This document shows positions 57,302 to 64,000 of a DNA stretch of 64,000 nt, one piece after another; the first letter of the stretch is position 1; every line of letters begins with the position of its first letter. The DNA comes from Bacteroidales bacterium (lineage in GTDB: Bacteria > Bacteroidota > Bacteroidia > Bacteroidales > JAQUTK01): positions 156,034 through 220,033 of the forward strand of contig JAQUTK010000003.1 in the NCBI GenBank assembly GCA_028709785.1, given 5' to 3'. Position numbers and translations under genes: made by a program. The notes beneath the pieces were generated by a model. That model was not told where the DNA came from. It ran no database searches and saw only the letters and a list, made by a program, of their open reading frames with translations.

Positions 57302-58573
57302 TTATTCCTCTCTGTATCGGATGACAGTTTGTTCGCGGTCCGGACCAACAGATACAATCTTTATGGGCACTTCCAGTTCTTCTTCGAGGAAGGAAAGATA
57401 GGCATTAAACTCTTCCGGAAATTCATCCTCGTCACTCATTTTCGTCATATCGCATTTCCAGCCCGGCAGTTCCACGTAGACAGGTTCGATGTTATCATTA
57501 ATCTCATACGGAAATTCTGTCACTTCTTCACCATCAATCTTATAAGCAATGCAAGCTTTGATCGTCTCAAACGCATCAAGCACGTCGCTCTTCATCATAA
57601 TCAGTTTTGTTACTCCATCGATCATGATGGCATATTTCAAAGCCACCAGGTCGATCCATCCGCAACGGCGTTTTCGACCCGTTACTGAGCCGTATTCATT
57701 CCCATTCTTACAGATGATTTCTCCGGTTTCATCAAACAACTCTGTAGGGAAAGGACCTGCACCTACGCGCGTACAATAAGCTTTGAATATTCCATATACC
57801 TCTCCAATCTTGTTTGGAGCGATGCCCAGACCGGTGCAGGCTCCCGCACAGATTGTATTAGAAGAAGTGACAAACGGATAAGAACCGAAGTCAATATCCA
57901 GCATTGTACCCTGAGCACCCTCAGCCAATACCTTTTTCCCCTCTTTCAGGTAGTTATTGATGACATGCTCGCTGTCGATAAGGCCAAAGTTTTTCAGATA
58001 TTCCACAGCCTCCAACCATTCTTTGACCAATGGTTTCAGGTCGTACTGGTAATTCAGACTTTTCAATATCACTTCATGACGTGCAATGGCTGCTGCAAAT
58101 TTTGTGTCAAAATTATGCAATAAGTCACCGATACGAAGTCCGTTTCGACTCACTTTGTCCGTATATGTCGGTCCGATACCTTTTCCCGTAGTGCCCACTT
58201 TATCGCTTCCTTTCGAAGCTTCATAAGCAGCATCAAGCAAGCGGTGTGTTGGCAGTATCAAGTGTGTTTTCTTCGAGATAAAAAGTTTTTTTGTCAGATC
58301 ATGTCCGGAAGCAGCCAGTGCTTCAGCCTCTGCCTTAAACAAGACCGGATCGAGAACAACTCCATTACCGATGATATTTGCGTTATTCCCTTGGAATATT
58401 CCGGAAGGAATTGAGCGGAGTACGTATTTCTCCCCATTGAATTCCAGCGTATGTCCGGCATTAGGTCCACCTTGAAAACGGGTTACGACATCATAATTGG
58501 GAGTCAGCACGTCAACGACTTTCCCTTTTCCTTCGTCCCCCCATTGCAAGCCTAACAATACATCTACTTTCAT
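57302..58573 (-). CDS. purA: Adenylosuccinate synthetase
   Basis: 423 residues. The GTP-binding N-terminus LGLQWGDEGKGKVVDVL and the later GTTGKGIGPTY, EGAQGTMLDIDFG and GRKRRCGWIDLVAL are characteristic. It makes adenylosuccinate from IMP and aspartate, the first committed step to AMP. It is 23 nt behind the Fur-family gene, so the two are probably co-transcribed. Confidence 0.97.
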   Translation of the reverse strand: MKVDVLLGLQWGDEGKGKVVDVLTPNYDVVTRFQGGPNAGHTLEFNGEKYVLRSIPSGIFQGNNANIIGNGVVLDPVLFKAEAEALAASGHDLTKKLFISKKTHLILPTHRLLDAAYEASKGSDKVGTTGKGIGPTYTDKVSRNGLRIGDLLHNFDTKFAAAIARHEVILKSLNYQYDLKPLVKEWLEAVEYLKNFGLIDSEHVINNYLKEGKKVLAEGAQGTMLDIDFGSYPFVTSSNTICAGACTGLGIAPNKIGEVYGIFKAYCTRVGAGPFPTELFDETGEIICKNGNEYGSVTGRKRRCGWIDLVALKYAIMIDGVTKLIMMKSDVLDAFETIKACIAYKIDGEEVTEFPYEINDNIEPVYVELPGWKCDMTKMSDEDEFPEEFNAYLSFLEEELEVPIKIVSVGPDREQTVIRYREE

Positions 58574-58596
58574 TTTTTTTGTTTGTTATGGTTATA

Positions 58597-59049
58597 CTAA
58601 TCAATTGTTTTCAGTTTGTTCTGCATCCTTCTGCACTTTTCGCAGATACCATATAAATAGACACTGTGATTTTGCACAAGAAATCTTTTCAGTTGCTTGG
58701 CATTCATCGTTTTTGCGACGACCGGATCTTTAAATTCTTTTTCCTCTCCACAATTCAGGCACACCGTTTTGTATATGTTCTGCGGACAGAGCATTCGCTC
58801 ATATCTGCATGCGCCATTCATTATCGGGTGCCTTACTACCAGGTGGCAATCCAAAAACAGTTTAATTGTGTTGTAAAGTGTCGTCCTGCTGATAAACAGC
58901 TTTTCATCCTCCACCCAGTTTTGCAGATCTTCTATTGTAAAGTGTCTATTCCGTGAATAAATATATTCCAGGATCTTATACCTTTCAGGAGTCCTACGTA
59001 GTTTGTGAGTCGACAAATAACTATTCAGTATCTTTTTTGCTTTCTCCAT
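58597..59049 (-). CDS. Fur-family transcriptional regulator with altered metal site
   Basis: 150 residues. The winged-helix part (LRRTPERYKILEYIYSRNRHFTIEDL, FISRTTLYNTIKLF) and the structural zinc pairs CLNCG and CEKC are intact. The histidine run that normally precedes the first CxxC (HHDHxxC in Fur) reads NIYKTVC here, so the usual regulatory metal ligands are missing. It may respond to another signal or act constitutively. It heads an operon with purA, an arrangement that could mean purine-linked regulation, but this is speculative. A promoter lies at 59090-59119. Confidence 0.87.
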   Translation of the reverse strand: MEKAKKILNSYLSTHKLRRTPERYKILEYIYSRNRHFTIEDLQNWVEDEKLFISRTTLYNTIKLFLDCHLVVRHPIMNGACRYERMLCPQNIYKTVCLNCGEEKEFKDPVVAKTMNAKQLKRFLVQNHSVYLYGICEKCRRMQNKLKTID

Positions 59050-59089
59050 TCCGTTGTCTGTTCATCTGCATCTGCTTTGATGAAGCAAA

Positions 59090-59119
59090 CAAAAGTAGTT
59101 CTTTTGGGTGATATACAAA
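59090..59119 (-). promoter_or_regulatory. Promoter of the fur-purA unit
   Basis: The minus strand has TTTG (59119-59116), an 18-nt spacer and TACTTTTG (59097-59090), about 40 nt before the start. No obvious Fur-type palindrome is visible. Confidence 0.62.
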
Positions 59120-59184
59120 AACATTTATACAATATTTTGGAGAGTTCCATGGCGGAGATGATCAGAAAAATGAAGACTTAATGT

Positions 59185-60999
59185 CTATCTTCTTTCAAGA
59201 ACCGTACGGATAAGCCGTGTGAAACGATCCGCATACATATCAGACTTAACGATTCCGACTCCACTGATTTCACCAAACGATTTGCGATCCTTTGGTTTCA
59301 GGTTTGCCATTTCAGTCAGCACTTTGTCTGAAAAGATCAGATAAGCCGGTACTCCCTTTTCCTGAGCAATCACTTTTCGCAGCGCCCTCAACTGGTCATA
59401 CAGATCTTCTTCCAGACTTTGTGAAGAGATAGGAGAAGCAACTGTTTTCTTTCCTCCTTTTTTCTCTTTTCCGACAGGTTCATACGGACGGGGCTTGTAG
59501 AGAAACACCTCTTTCCTGCCATACAGCACCTCTTCTCCAAAAGGAGTAATCTTTAGGACAGAACCGTCGTTATATGCAACCTCCAGGCAGTTAAGCTGGA
59601 GCATTTGCAGGAAATACGCGGTCCATTCCTGGTAGGAAATCTCTTTTCCCACTCCATAGGTCTTCAGCGTGTGATACCCTTCCTGAAAAAGTTCGGCCCG
59701 CGAAGACCCACGTAGTATATCAACCAACATACGGAAACCAATCTTTTCTCCGGTACGTTTGATGGCGCTAAGAGCCTTTTGGACGAGCACTGTTCCATTA
59801 AACCGCTCCGGTGGATTTTTGCAGACATCACAGTTCCCACAATCCTCTTCCAATGTTTCTCCAAAATAACTCATCAAGATCTTTCTCCGGCAGATTCCGG
59901 ATTCTGCAAATTCCTGCATCCGTTTCAACTTCATTCTATTGATCTCCTGCTGTCCGCTCTCATCCGCAAAGCTGCGCAGTAAGATCAAATCTCCGACTGA
60001 ATAGAATAAGAAAGTATCAGCAGGCAAACCATCTCTACCTGCCCGACCAATTTCCTGGTAATAATTTTCCATACTTTTGGGCAGATTGTAATGGATGATC
60101 CAGCGTACGTTGGATTTGTCGATCCCCATGCCAAAAGCAATTGTCGCGACAATCACATCAATTGAGTCATTGATAAAATCGGTCTGCACCTCGTCTCTTC
60201 TCTTTGCACTCATCCCCGCATGATAAGGAGCAGCAGCAATCCCTTTGAGGCTCAGTTCCTCAGCCACCTGTTCGACGGTATCGCGCTTCATACAGTAGAT
60301 GATACCACTTTGATTCTTTCGTTTGGCGATAAAGTCGGTGATCATCTTTAGTTTTACCTTTTTTGTTGCACCACTGACCACCGAGAGTGAGAGGTTTGGG
60401 CGGTTAAAAGAGGAAAGAAACAGCTGCGCACTTTCAAGTTTCAGTTGGGTGCGGATATCCTCCCTGGTTATTTTATCTGCCGTCGCGGTCAATGCGATAA
60501 CCGGCAATGTCGGAAAACGATCCTTTATCATTCCCAGTTGTGTATATTCCGGTCGAAAGTCATGCCCCCATTGCGAAATACAATGTGCCTCATCAATCGC
60601 GATAAAAGAGAATTTTAATCTGGAGAAAAGAGAATCCAGTTCGCCGAGAAACCGTTCAGGCGATACATACAAGAGTTTGATCTGTCCGGAGAGAATTTCG
60701 ATCTTCACTCTTTCCGATTCCGAAGCGTTTTGCGAACTATTCAGAAAAGCCGCTGCGATACCATTCTCAATCAGACCCTCTACCTGATCTTTCATCAGAG
60801 CTATTAGCGGTGAGATCACGATTGCCGTACCATCCATCATCAGAGCCGGAATCTGAAAGCATACAGACTTGCCGCCACCGGTTGGCATCAGCACGATCGA
60901 ATCTCTTCCTTCCAATGTATTACGGATAATCTCCTCCTGATACGGACGAAATGAATGATAGCCGAAATAATGCTTTAAATAGTCTTGTGGCGTTGTCAT
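59185..60999 (-). CDS. recQ: ATP-dependent DNA helicase RecQ
   Basis: 604 residues, E. coli-like length. Helicase motifs: [17 protein letters not shown] (Walker A), [19 protein letters not shown] (DEAH and aromatic loop), ALTATAD, and [10 protein letters not shown] (motif VI). The zinc-binding RQC segment is [21 protein letters not shown] followed by C. A C-terminal HRDC domain ([21 protein letters not shown]) is present. It unwinds DNA 3'-5' in the RecF recombination pathway. It is 11 nt behind the DciA-like gene and apparently co-transcribed with recF. Confidence 0.96.
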   Translation of the reverse strand: MTTPQDYLKHYFGYHSFRPYQEEIIRNTLEGRDSIVLMPTGGGKSVCFQIPALMMDGTAIVISPLIALMKDQVEGLIENGIAAAFLNSSQNASESERVKIEILSGQIKLLYVSPERFLGELDSLFSRLKFSFIAIDEAHCISQWGHDFRPEYTQLGMIKDRFPTLPVIALTATADKITREDIRTQLKLESAQLFLSSFNRPNLSLSVVSGATKKVKLKMITDFIAKRKNQSGIIYCMKRDTVEQVAEELSLKGIAAAPYHAGMSAKRRDEVQTDFINDSIDVIVATIAFGMGIDKSNVRWIIHYNLPKSMENYYQEIGRAGRDGLPADTFLFYSVGDLILLRSFADESGQQEINRMKLKRMQEFAESGICRRKILMSYFGETLEEDCGNCDVCKNPPERFNGTVLVQKALSAIKRTGEKIGFRMLVDILRGSSRAELFQEGYHTLKTYGVGKEISYQEWTAYFLQMLQLNCLEVAYNDGSVLKITPFGEEVLYGRKEVFLYKPRPYEPVGKEKKGGKKTVASPISSQSLEEDLYDQLRALRKVIAQEKGVPAYLIFSDKVLTEMANLKPKDRKSFGEISGVGIVKSDMYADRFTRLIRTVLERR

Positions 61000-61010
61000 T
61001 TAGTCTTGTT

Positions 61011-61301
61011 TTATTGGAAGATGATCTGGCTGATCACGGCATCTCCGATCTTCGCATTCAGTTTTTGAATCAATTGCTGGCGATACATCAGCAATTCGCC
61101 GCGCAGTACCGAAGAAGACAACTGTACATACAGCGTACGGTTGCGCACGTAGAGATTTGTGGTATAATTATTGACAGCCGGTCCGACCACTTCAGGCCAG
61201 ATGCGGACTACTTCCATTTCATTCAGGTGCAGATCGAGATGCTGTTCAGAGAGCAGCTCTTTCAATATATCCTGCAACGGTTGTGCTTTCCTTTTTCTCA
61301 T
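61011..61301 (-). CDS. DUF721 / DciA-like protein
   Basis: 96 residues. The pattern IWPEVVGPAVNNYTTNLYVRNRTLYVQLSSSVLRGELLMYRQQLIQKLN matches DUF721, the fold of DciA, the ancestral bacterial loader of DnaB. Bacteroidota members are short like this one. The start overlaps the recF stop by 4 nt and recQ follows by 11 nt. Its role in helicase loading is inferred from the family. Confidence 0.88.
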   Translation of the reverse strand: MRKRKAQPLQDILKELLSEQHLDLHLNEMEVVRIWPEVVGPAVNNYTTNLYVRNRTLYVQLSSSVLRGELLMYRQQLIQKLNAKIGDAVISQIIFQ

Positions 61302-62410
61302 GGCATTTCTCCTTTTTCCAGTTCGGATACCTCTCCGTTCTGCACCCGGAAGATCAGGTAATCCTGATTACAGGCAACCAGTATCTCATCCAGATATTTC
61401 CGGTTGGTGTCTGTGATAAAAATCTGTCCAAACTGATCACCAGCCACCAGATTGACAATCTGTTCCACGCGATGCGCATCCAGTTTGTCAAAGATATCAT
61501 CCAACAATAAGATCGGAGTAGTATGTCCGATCCGTTTCAGAAATTCAAACTGAGCCAGCTTTAGTGCGATCAGGTACGTCTTGTTTTGACCCTGTGATCC
61601 GATTTTCTTAATGGGATATGTGTCCAGAAGCATTTCGAGATCATCTTTGTGTACCCCTTTGGTTGAAAAACCAATAAGTTTATCGCGTTCCCGGGTAGCT
61701 TCCAGCATGGGACGTAATTCCCCTTCGCTGAGATGTGATGAATAATCCAGCGATACCTCTTCCGCATCGCCCGACACATATTTATAATACTCCTGGAATA
61801 CGGGGGTAAATTCTTCCAGAAAACGATAGCGTCCCTGATAGATCACTTTCCCGGCAGTATCCATTATCTCTTCCCACAGTTCATAGAGCGTATCATCGCC
61901 GGATATTCCTTCTTTGAGTAGTGCGTTGCGTTGGGCCAGTGCGCGGTTATAGCTGATCAAGGCTCCCATATATGCTTTGTCATATTGGGCAATCACCAGA
62001 TCCAGAAATTTTCTCCGTTCCTCGCTTCCTCCCAAAATCAAAGCAGAATCAGCCGGAGAAACCATCACCAGTGGTATTGTACCTATATGATCTGAAAGTT
62101 TCTCGTACTCCTTTTTATTACGCTTGAATTGTTTTTTTTGCTTGCGTTTGAGTCCGCAATAGATCTCCTCTTCTTTGCCATCAAAATCGTACATTCCTTG
62201 AATGACAAAAAACTCTTCACCATGTAAAATGTTCTGAGAATCCGGAAGATTCGTCTGACTTTTGCAGAAAGAGAGATAGTAGAGTGCGTCCAGGAGATTG
62301 GTTTTTCCCATTCCATTATCACCAAAGAAGCAGTTCAGTTTTTTTGAGAACAACAGTTCCGCTTCATGAATATTTTTGTAATTGACAATTGAGAGTCGGT
62401 TGAGTATCAT
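61298..62410 (-). CDS. recF: DNA replication and repair protein RecF
   Basis: 370 residues. Walker A FGDNGMGKTNLLDALYYLS, the ABC-type signature region STKGVHKDDLEM and Walker B ILLLDDIFDKLDAHR are all present. RecF binds gap-edge DNA and helps load RecA with RecO and RecR. It is first in a recF-dciA-recQ unit with a 4-nt overlap. Confidence 0.96.
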   Translation of the reverse strand: MILNRLSIVNYKNIHEAELLFSKKLNCFFGDNGMGKTNLLDALYYLSFCKSQTNLPDSQNILHGEEFFVIQGMYDFDGKEEEIYCGLKRKQKKQFKRNKKEYEKLSDHIGTIPLVMVSPADSALILGGSEERRKFLDLVIAQYDKAYMGALISYNRALAQRNALLKEGISGDDTLYELWEEIMDTAGKVIYQGRYRFLEEFTPVFQEYYKYVSGDAEEVSLDYSSHLSEGELRPMLEATRERDKLIGFSTKGVHKDDLEMLLDTYPIKKIGSQGQNKTYLIALKLAQFEFLKRIGHTTPILLLDDIFDKLDAHRVEQIVNLVAGDQFGQIFITDTNRKYLDEILVACNQDYLIFRVQNGEVSELEKGEMP

Positions 62411-62454
62411 GCTATAATCATATCTTTCGCATTGCAGATGTTGTCATCATATTG

Positions 62455-62462
62455 CAAAAGTA
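62455..62462 (-). promoter_or_regulatory. Putative -7 box of recF
   Basis: TACTTTTG on the minus strand, 44 nt before the ATG. It is divergent from the TPR gene promoter. Confidence 0.5.
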
Positions 62463-62534
62463 GTACAAATAAAGCAACCAACCGCCTGCATGTTAAGAAG
62501 AAATTCCTTAAATAGATTGATTTGTTCGTCAAAG

Positions 62535-62566
62535 TTTGTTGATGTTTGAAAAATAAATTACTTTTG
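62535..62566 (+). promoter_or_regulatory. Promoter of the TPR gene
   Basis: TTTG (62535-62538), a 20-nt spacer and TACTTTTG (62559-62566), 31 nt before the ATG. Confidence 0.62.
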
Positions 62567-62597
62567 CGACCTTAACAGGAAATAAAAGAATACAGAT

Positions 62598-63290
62598 ATG
62601 TCAGACGAAAAAAAGCCGCTAAAAGGCGAATCACAGATCGAGAATGTAGAAAAGGTGTTGTCTCGCACAGAGCTTTTCATTGAAGAAAATCAAAACAAGT
62701 TGTTGGCAGGACTGGGTATCATTGTATTGGTGGTAGCCGGTTTTATCGGAGTACGTCACTTTTACTCCATACCCAGAGAAAAGAAGGCACAGGTTGCCCT
62801 CTTTCCGGCAGAAAATTATTTTGCAAAAGACTCTTTAAATCTGGCATTGAATGGTGATGGGCTTAAATGTGTCGGGTTTCTCGGAGTCATTGATGACTAT
62901 AGTGGTACAGACGCCGCTAATCTGGCGAACGCATATGCCGGATTGTGCTTTCATCAGTTGGGAAAGAATGAAGACGCTATTAAATATCTGAAGAAATTTA
63001 GCGGTGGAGATGATATGATTGCTCCTGCAGTTCTTTCTGCTATTGGCGATTGTTATTCTGATCTGGAGAACTTTGAAGAAGCGGTAACCTATTTTGAAAA
63101 GGCCGCTAAGAAAGCAGACAATAACATCATATCTCCAATTAGTTTGAAGAAAGCAGGTCTTGCCTATGAGAAGCTAAAGAATTATGACAAAGCCCTGCAG
63201 GCCTATACCACTATCAAAGAAAAGTATACCAACACAGCCGAAGGTATTGAGATGGACAAATATATTGAGAGAATTAAGGCGATGAAGTAA
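62598..63290 (+). CDS. Membrane-anchored tetratricopeptide repeat protein
   Basis: 230 residues. A charged N-terminus is followed by one membrane helix ([21 protein letters not shown], about residues 34-54), with the rest outside. TPR-like helices include [44 protein letters not shown] and [22 protein letters not shown]. The layout resembles YfgM/Bacteroidota ancillary proteins. Its role is unknown. It precedes ribH but a terminator hairpin intervenes. Confidence 0.87.
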   Translation: MSDEKKPLKGESQIENVEKVLSRTELFIEENQNKLLAGLGIIVLVVAGFIGVRHFYSIPREKKAQVALFPAENYFAKDSLNLALNGDGLKCVGFLGVIDDYSGTDAANLANAYAGLCFHQLGKNEDAIKYLKKFSGGDDMIAPAVLSAIGDCYSDLENFEEAVTYFEKAAKKADNNIISPISLKKAGLAYEKLKNYDKALQAYTTIKEKYTNTAEGIEMDKYIERIKAMK

Positions 63291-63307
63291 GCCAAATATA
63301 CACACAG

Positions 63308-63341
63308 AAAAAGCTGCTTACATCAAACAAAGCAGCTTTTT
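63308..63341 (+). terminator. Terminator between the TPR gene and ribH
   Basis: AAAAAGCTGCTT (63308-63319) pairs with AAGCAGCTTTTT (63330-63341) around a 10-nt loop, followed by more T. It lies only 22 nt before ribH, so ribH expression depends on read-through or on a promoter inside this region. Confidence 0.78.
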
Positions 63342-63363
63342 TTATTTAAACAAAAGAAGAAAA

Positions 63364-63849
63364 ATGGCAACAGCATATCACAACTTATCAACATACGACG
63401 AGGCGTCTGTATCCAATGCGGAGGGAAAACGTTTTGGCATCGTCGTTGCAGACTGGAACAGTAATATCACCTTTAAGCTATTGGATGGAGCGATCGGTGC
63501 CTTCACCGAACACGGGGTTCGTCCGGAAGATATTATCGTAAAACATGTACCCGGAAGTTTCGAACTCGTCTTTGCTGCCCGACAGATGGCAGAGCGGGCC
63601 AAAGTAGATGCCGTAATTGTACTGGGCTGCGTCGTTCGCGGCGACACTCCTCATTTTGATTATGTCTGTCAGGGAGTAACGCAGGGCATCGCCAGTCTCA
63701 ACCTGAAATATAACATTCCGTTTATTTTTGGGATGGTCACCACCAACACAATGCAGCAGGCAGAAGACCGTGCCGGGGGGATACATGGAAATAAAGGGGT
63801 GGAAGGAGCAATTACCGCGATAATAATGTCGCAATTGTTTGCGGAATAG
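63364..63849 (+). CDS. ribH: 6,7-dimethyl-8-ribityllumazine synthase
   Basis: 161 residues. Family motifs are [50 protein letters not shown] and the C-terminal GNKGVEGA. It condenses the ribD-pathway product with dihydroxybutanone phosphate in the penultimate step of riboflavin synthesis. ribD is at 18983, so the pathway genes are dispersed. Confidence 0.97.
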   Translation: MATAYHNLSTYDEASVSNAEGKRFGIVVADWNSNITFKLLDGAIGAFTEHGVRPEDIIVKHVPGSFELVFAARQMAERAKVDAVIVLGCVVRGDTPHFDYVCQGVTQGIASLNLKYNIPFIFGMVTTNTMQQAEDRAGGIHGNKGVEGAITAIIMSQLFAE

Positions 63850-63860
63850 AAAATATTCAC

Positions 63861-63868
63861 TACTTTTG
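63861..63868 (+). promoter_or_regulatory. -7 box of the tRNA-Tyr/tRNA-Gly unit
   Basis: TACTTTTG, 16 nt before the tRNA-Tyr 5' end. The -33 position falls within the end of ribH. Confidence 0.6.
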
Positions 63869-63884
63869 CACCGCGTTAGAGAAC

Positions 63885-63966
63885 GGGTAGTTACCAGAGT
63901 GGCCAAATGGGGCAGACTGTAAATCTGCTGGCTTCGCCTTCGGTGGTTCGAATCCATCACTACCCA
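63885..63966 (+). tRNA. tRNA-Tyr (GTA)
   Basis: 82-nt class II tRNA. Acceptor arms GGGTAGT/ACTACCC. The anticodon loop within GCAGACTGTAAATCTGC gives anticodon GTA. A long variable arm (TGGCTTCGCCTTC) and the T arm GGTGG-TTCGAAT-CCATC follow. CCA is not encoded. Confidence 0.95.
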
Positions 63967-63974
63967 CTAACATT

Positions 63975-64000
63975 GCGGGAATAGCTCAGTTGATAGAGCA
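63975..64000 (+). tRNA. tRNA, 5' part only (probably Gly)
   Basis: GCGGGAATAGCTCAGTTGAT and the following AGAGCA are the acceptor strand and D arm of a tRNA cut by the window edge. The sequence resembles Bacteroidales tRNA-Gly(GCC), but the anticodon is outside the window. It lies 8 nt after tRNA-Tyr. Confidence 0.75.

Noticed and set aside
63478..63960. Minus-strand open frame of 160 codons
   Set aside because: It covers tRNA-Tyr and the antisense of ribH; its start reads like a translated tRNA.

Overview
The window is a chromosomal stretch of a Bacteroidales bacterium (Bacteroidota). The evidence is the promoter style (TAnnTTTG -7 boxes with a TTTG-like -33 element about 19-20 nt upstream, and almost no Shine-Dalgarno sequences), BspA-type leucine-rich-repeat surface proteins, a lipoprotein with an acidic surface-export signal, type IX secretion (T9SS) C-terminal domains, a fused MurF-alanine racemase, and many secreted plant-glycan hydrolases. 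A Parabacteroides/Tannerella/Dysgonomonas-like relative fits; the genus cannot be fixed from this sequence. I saw no insertion sequence, phage, CRISPR array or SusC/SusD pair.

Layout. 1-5.5 kb: the truncated 5' part of a BspA-like gene, a NUDIX hydrolase, two identical tRNA-Asn genes, then a PfkB sugar/nucleoside kinase and a CtpA-type protease. 5.5-8.3 kb: a two-gene flavoprotein pair resembling NfnAB/SudAB and a tRNA-Gly/tRNA-Leu unit. 8.3-13.4 kb: an accessory stretch with about 1 kb of repeat-bearing non-coding DNA, a putative T9SS cargo protein, a frameshifted gene remnant, a modular BspA-like lipoprotein and a small Cys4 lipoprotein. 13.4-21 kb: housekeeping genes (pyrE-SRPBCC-argH-aldo/keto reductase; prmC-recX-comF; ribD; a D-2-hydroxyacid dehydrogenase). 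21-32.3 kb: a carbohydrate island with a GH2 beta-glucuronidase-like enzyme, a DUF4861 lipoprotein, a GH2 beta-galactosidase, a GH51 arabinofuranosidase and a GH128-like T9SS protein. A GH127 beta-L-arabinofuranosidase lies apart at 43.6-46 kb. 32.4-43.2 kb: the succinate dehydrogenase/fumarate reductase operon, a threonine operon (thrA - ApgM-like protein - thrC) and an M13 peptidase. 43.3-43.5 kb: tRNA-Thr directly behind a probable SRP RNA. 46-64 kb: pheT-yebC-manC-acyltransferase, murF/alr, hisS, a nitronate monooxygenase-like protein, fur-purA-yugP, recF-dciA-recQ, a TPR protein, ribH, tRNA-Tyr and the start of another tRNA.

The glycan enzymes together would suit an arabinose-, galactose- and glucuronate-containing plant polymer such as type II arabinogalactan. 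That reading is an inference from family membership. Most of the rest is conserved core metabolism. The observations most worth a second look are the gene remnant beside the BspA lipoprotein, the DUF4861/beta-glucuronidase operon, the GH128/T9SS protein, the SRP RNA-tRNA unit, the presumed homoserine kinase of the threonine operon, and a Fur-family protein lacking the usual regulatory metal-site histidines. No clearly undescribed multi-gene system was found.
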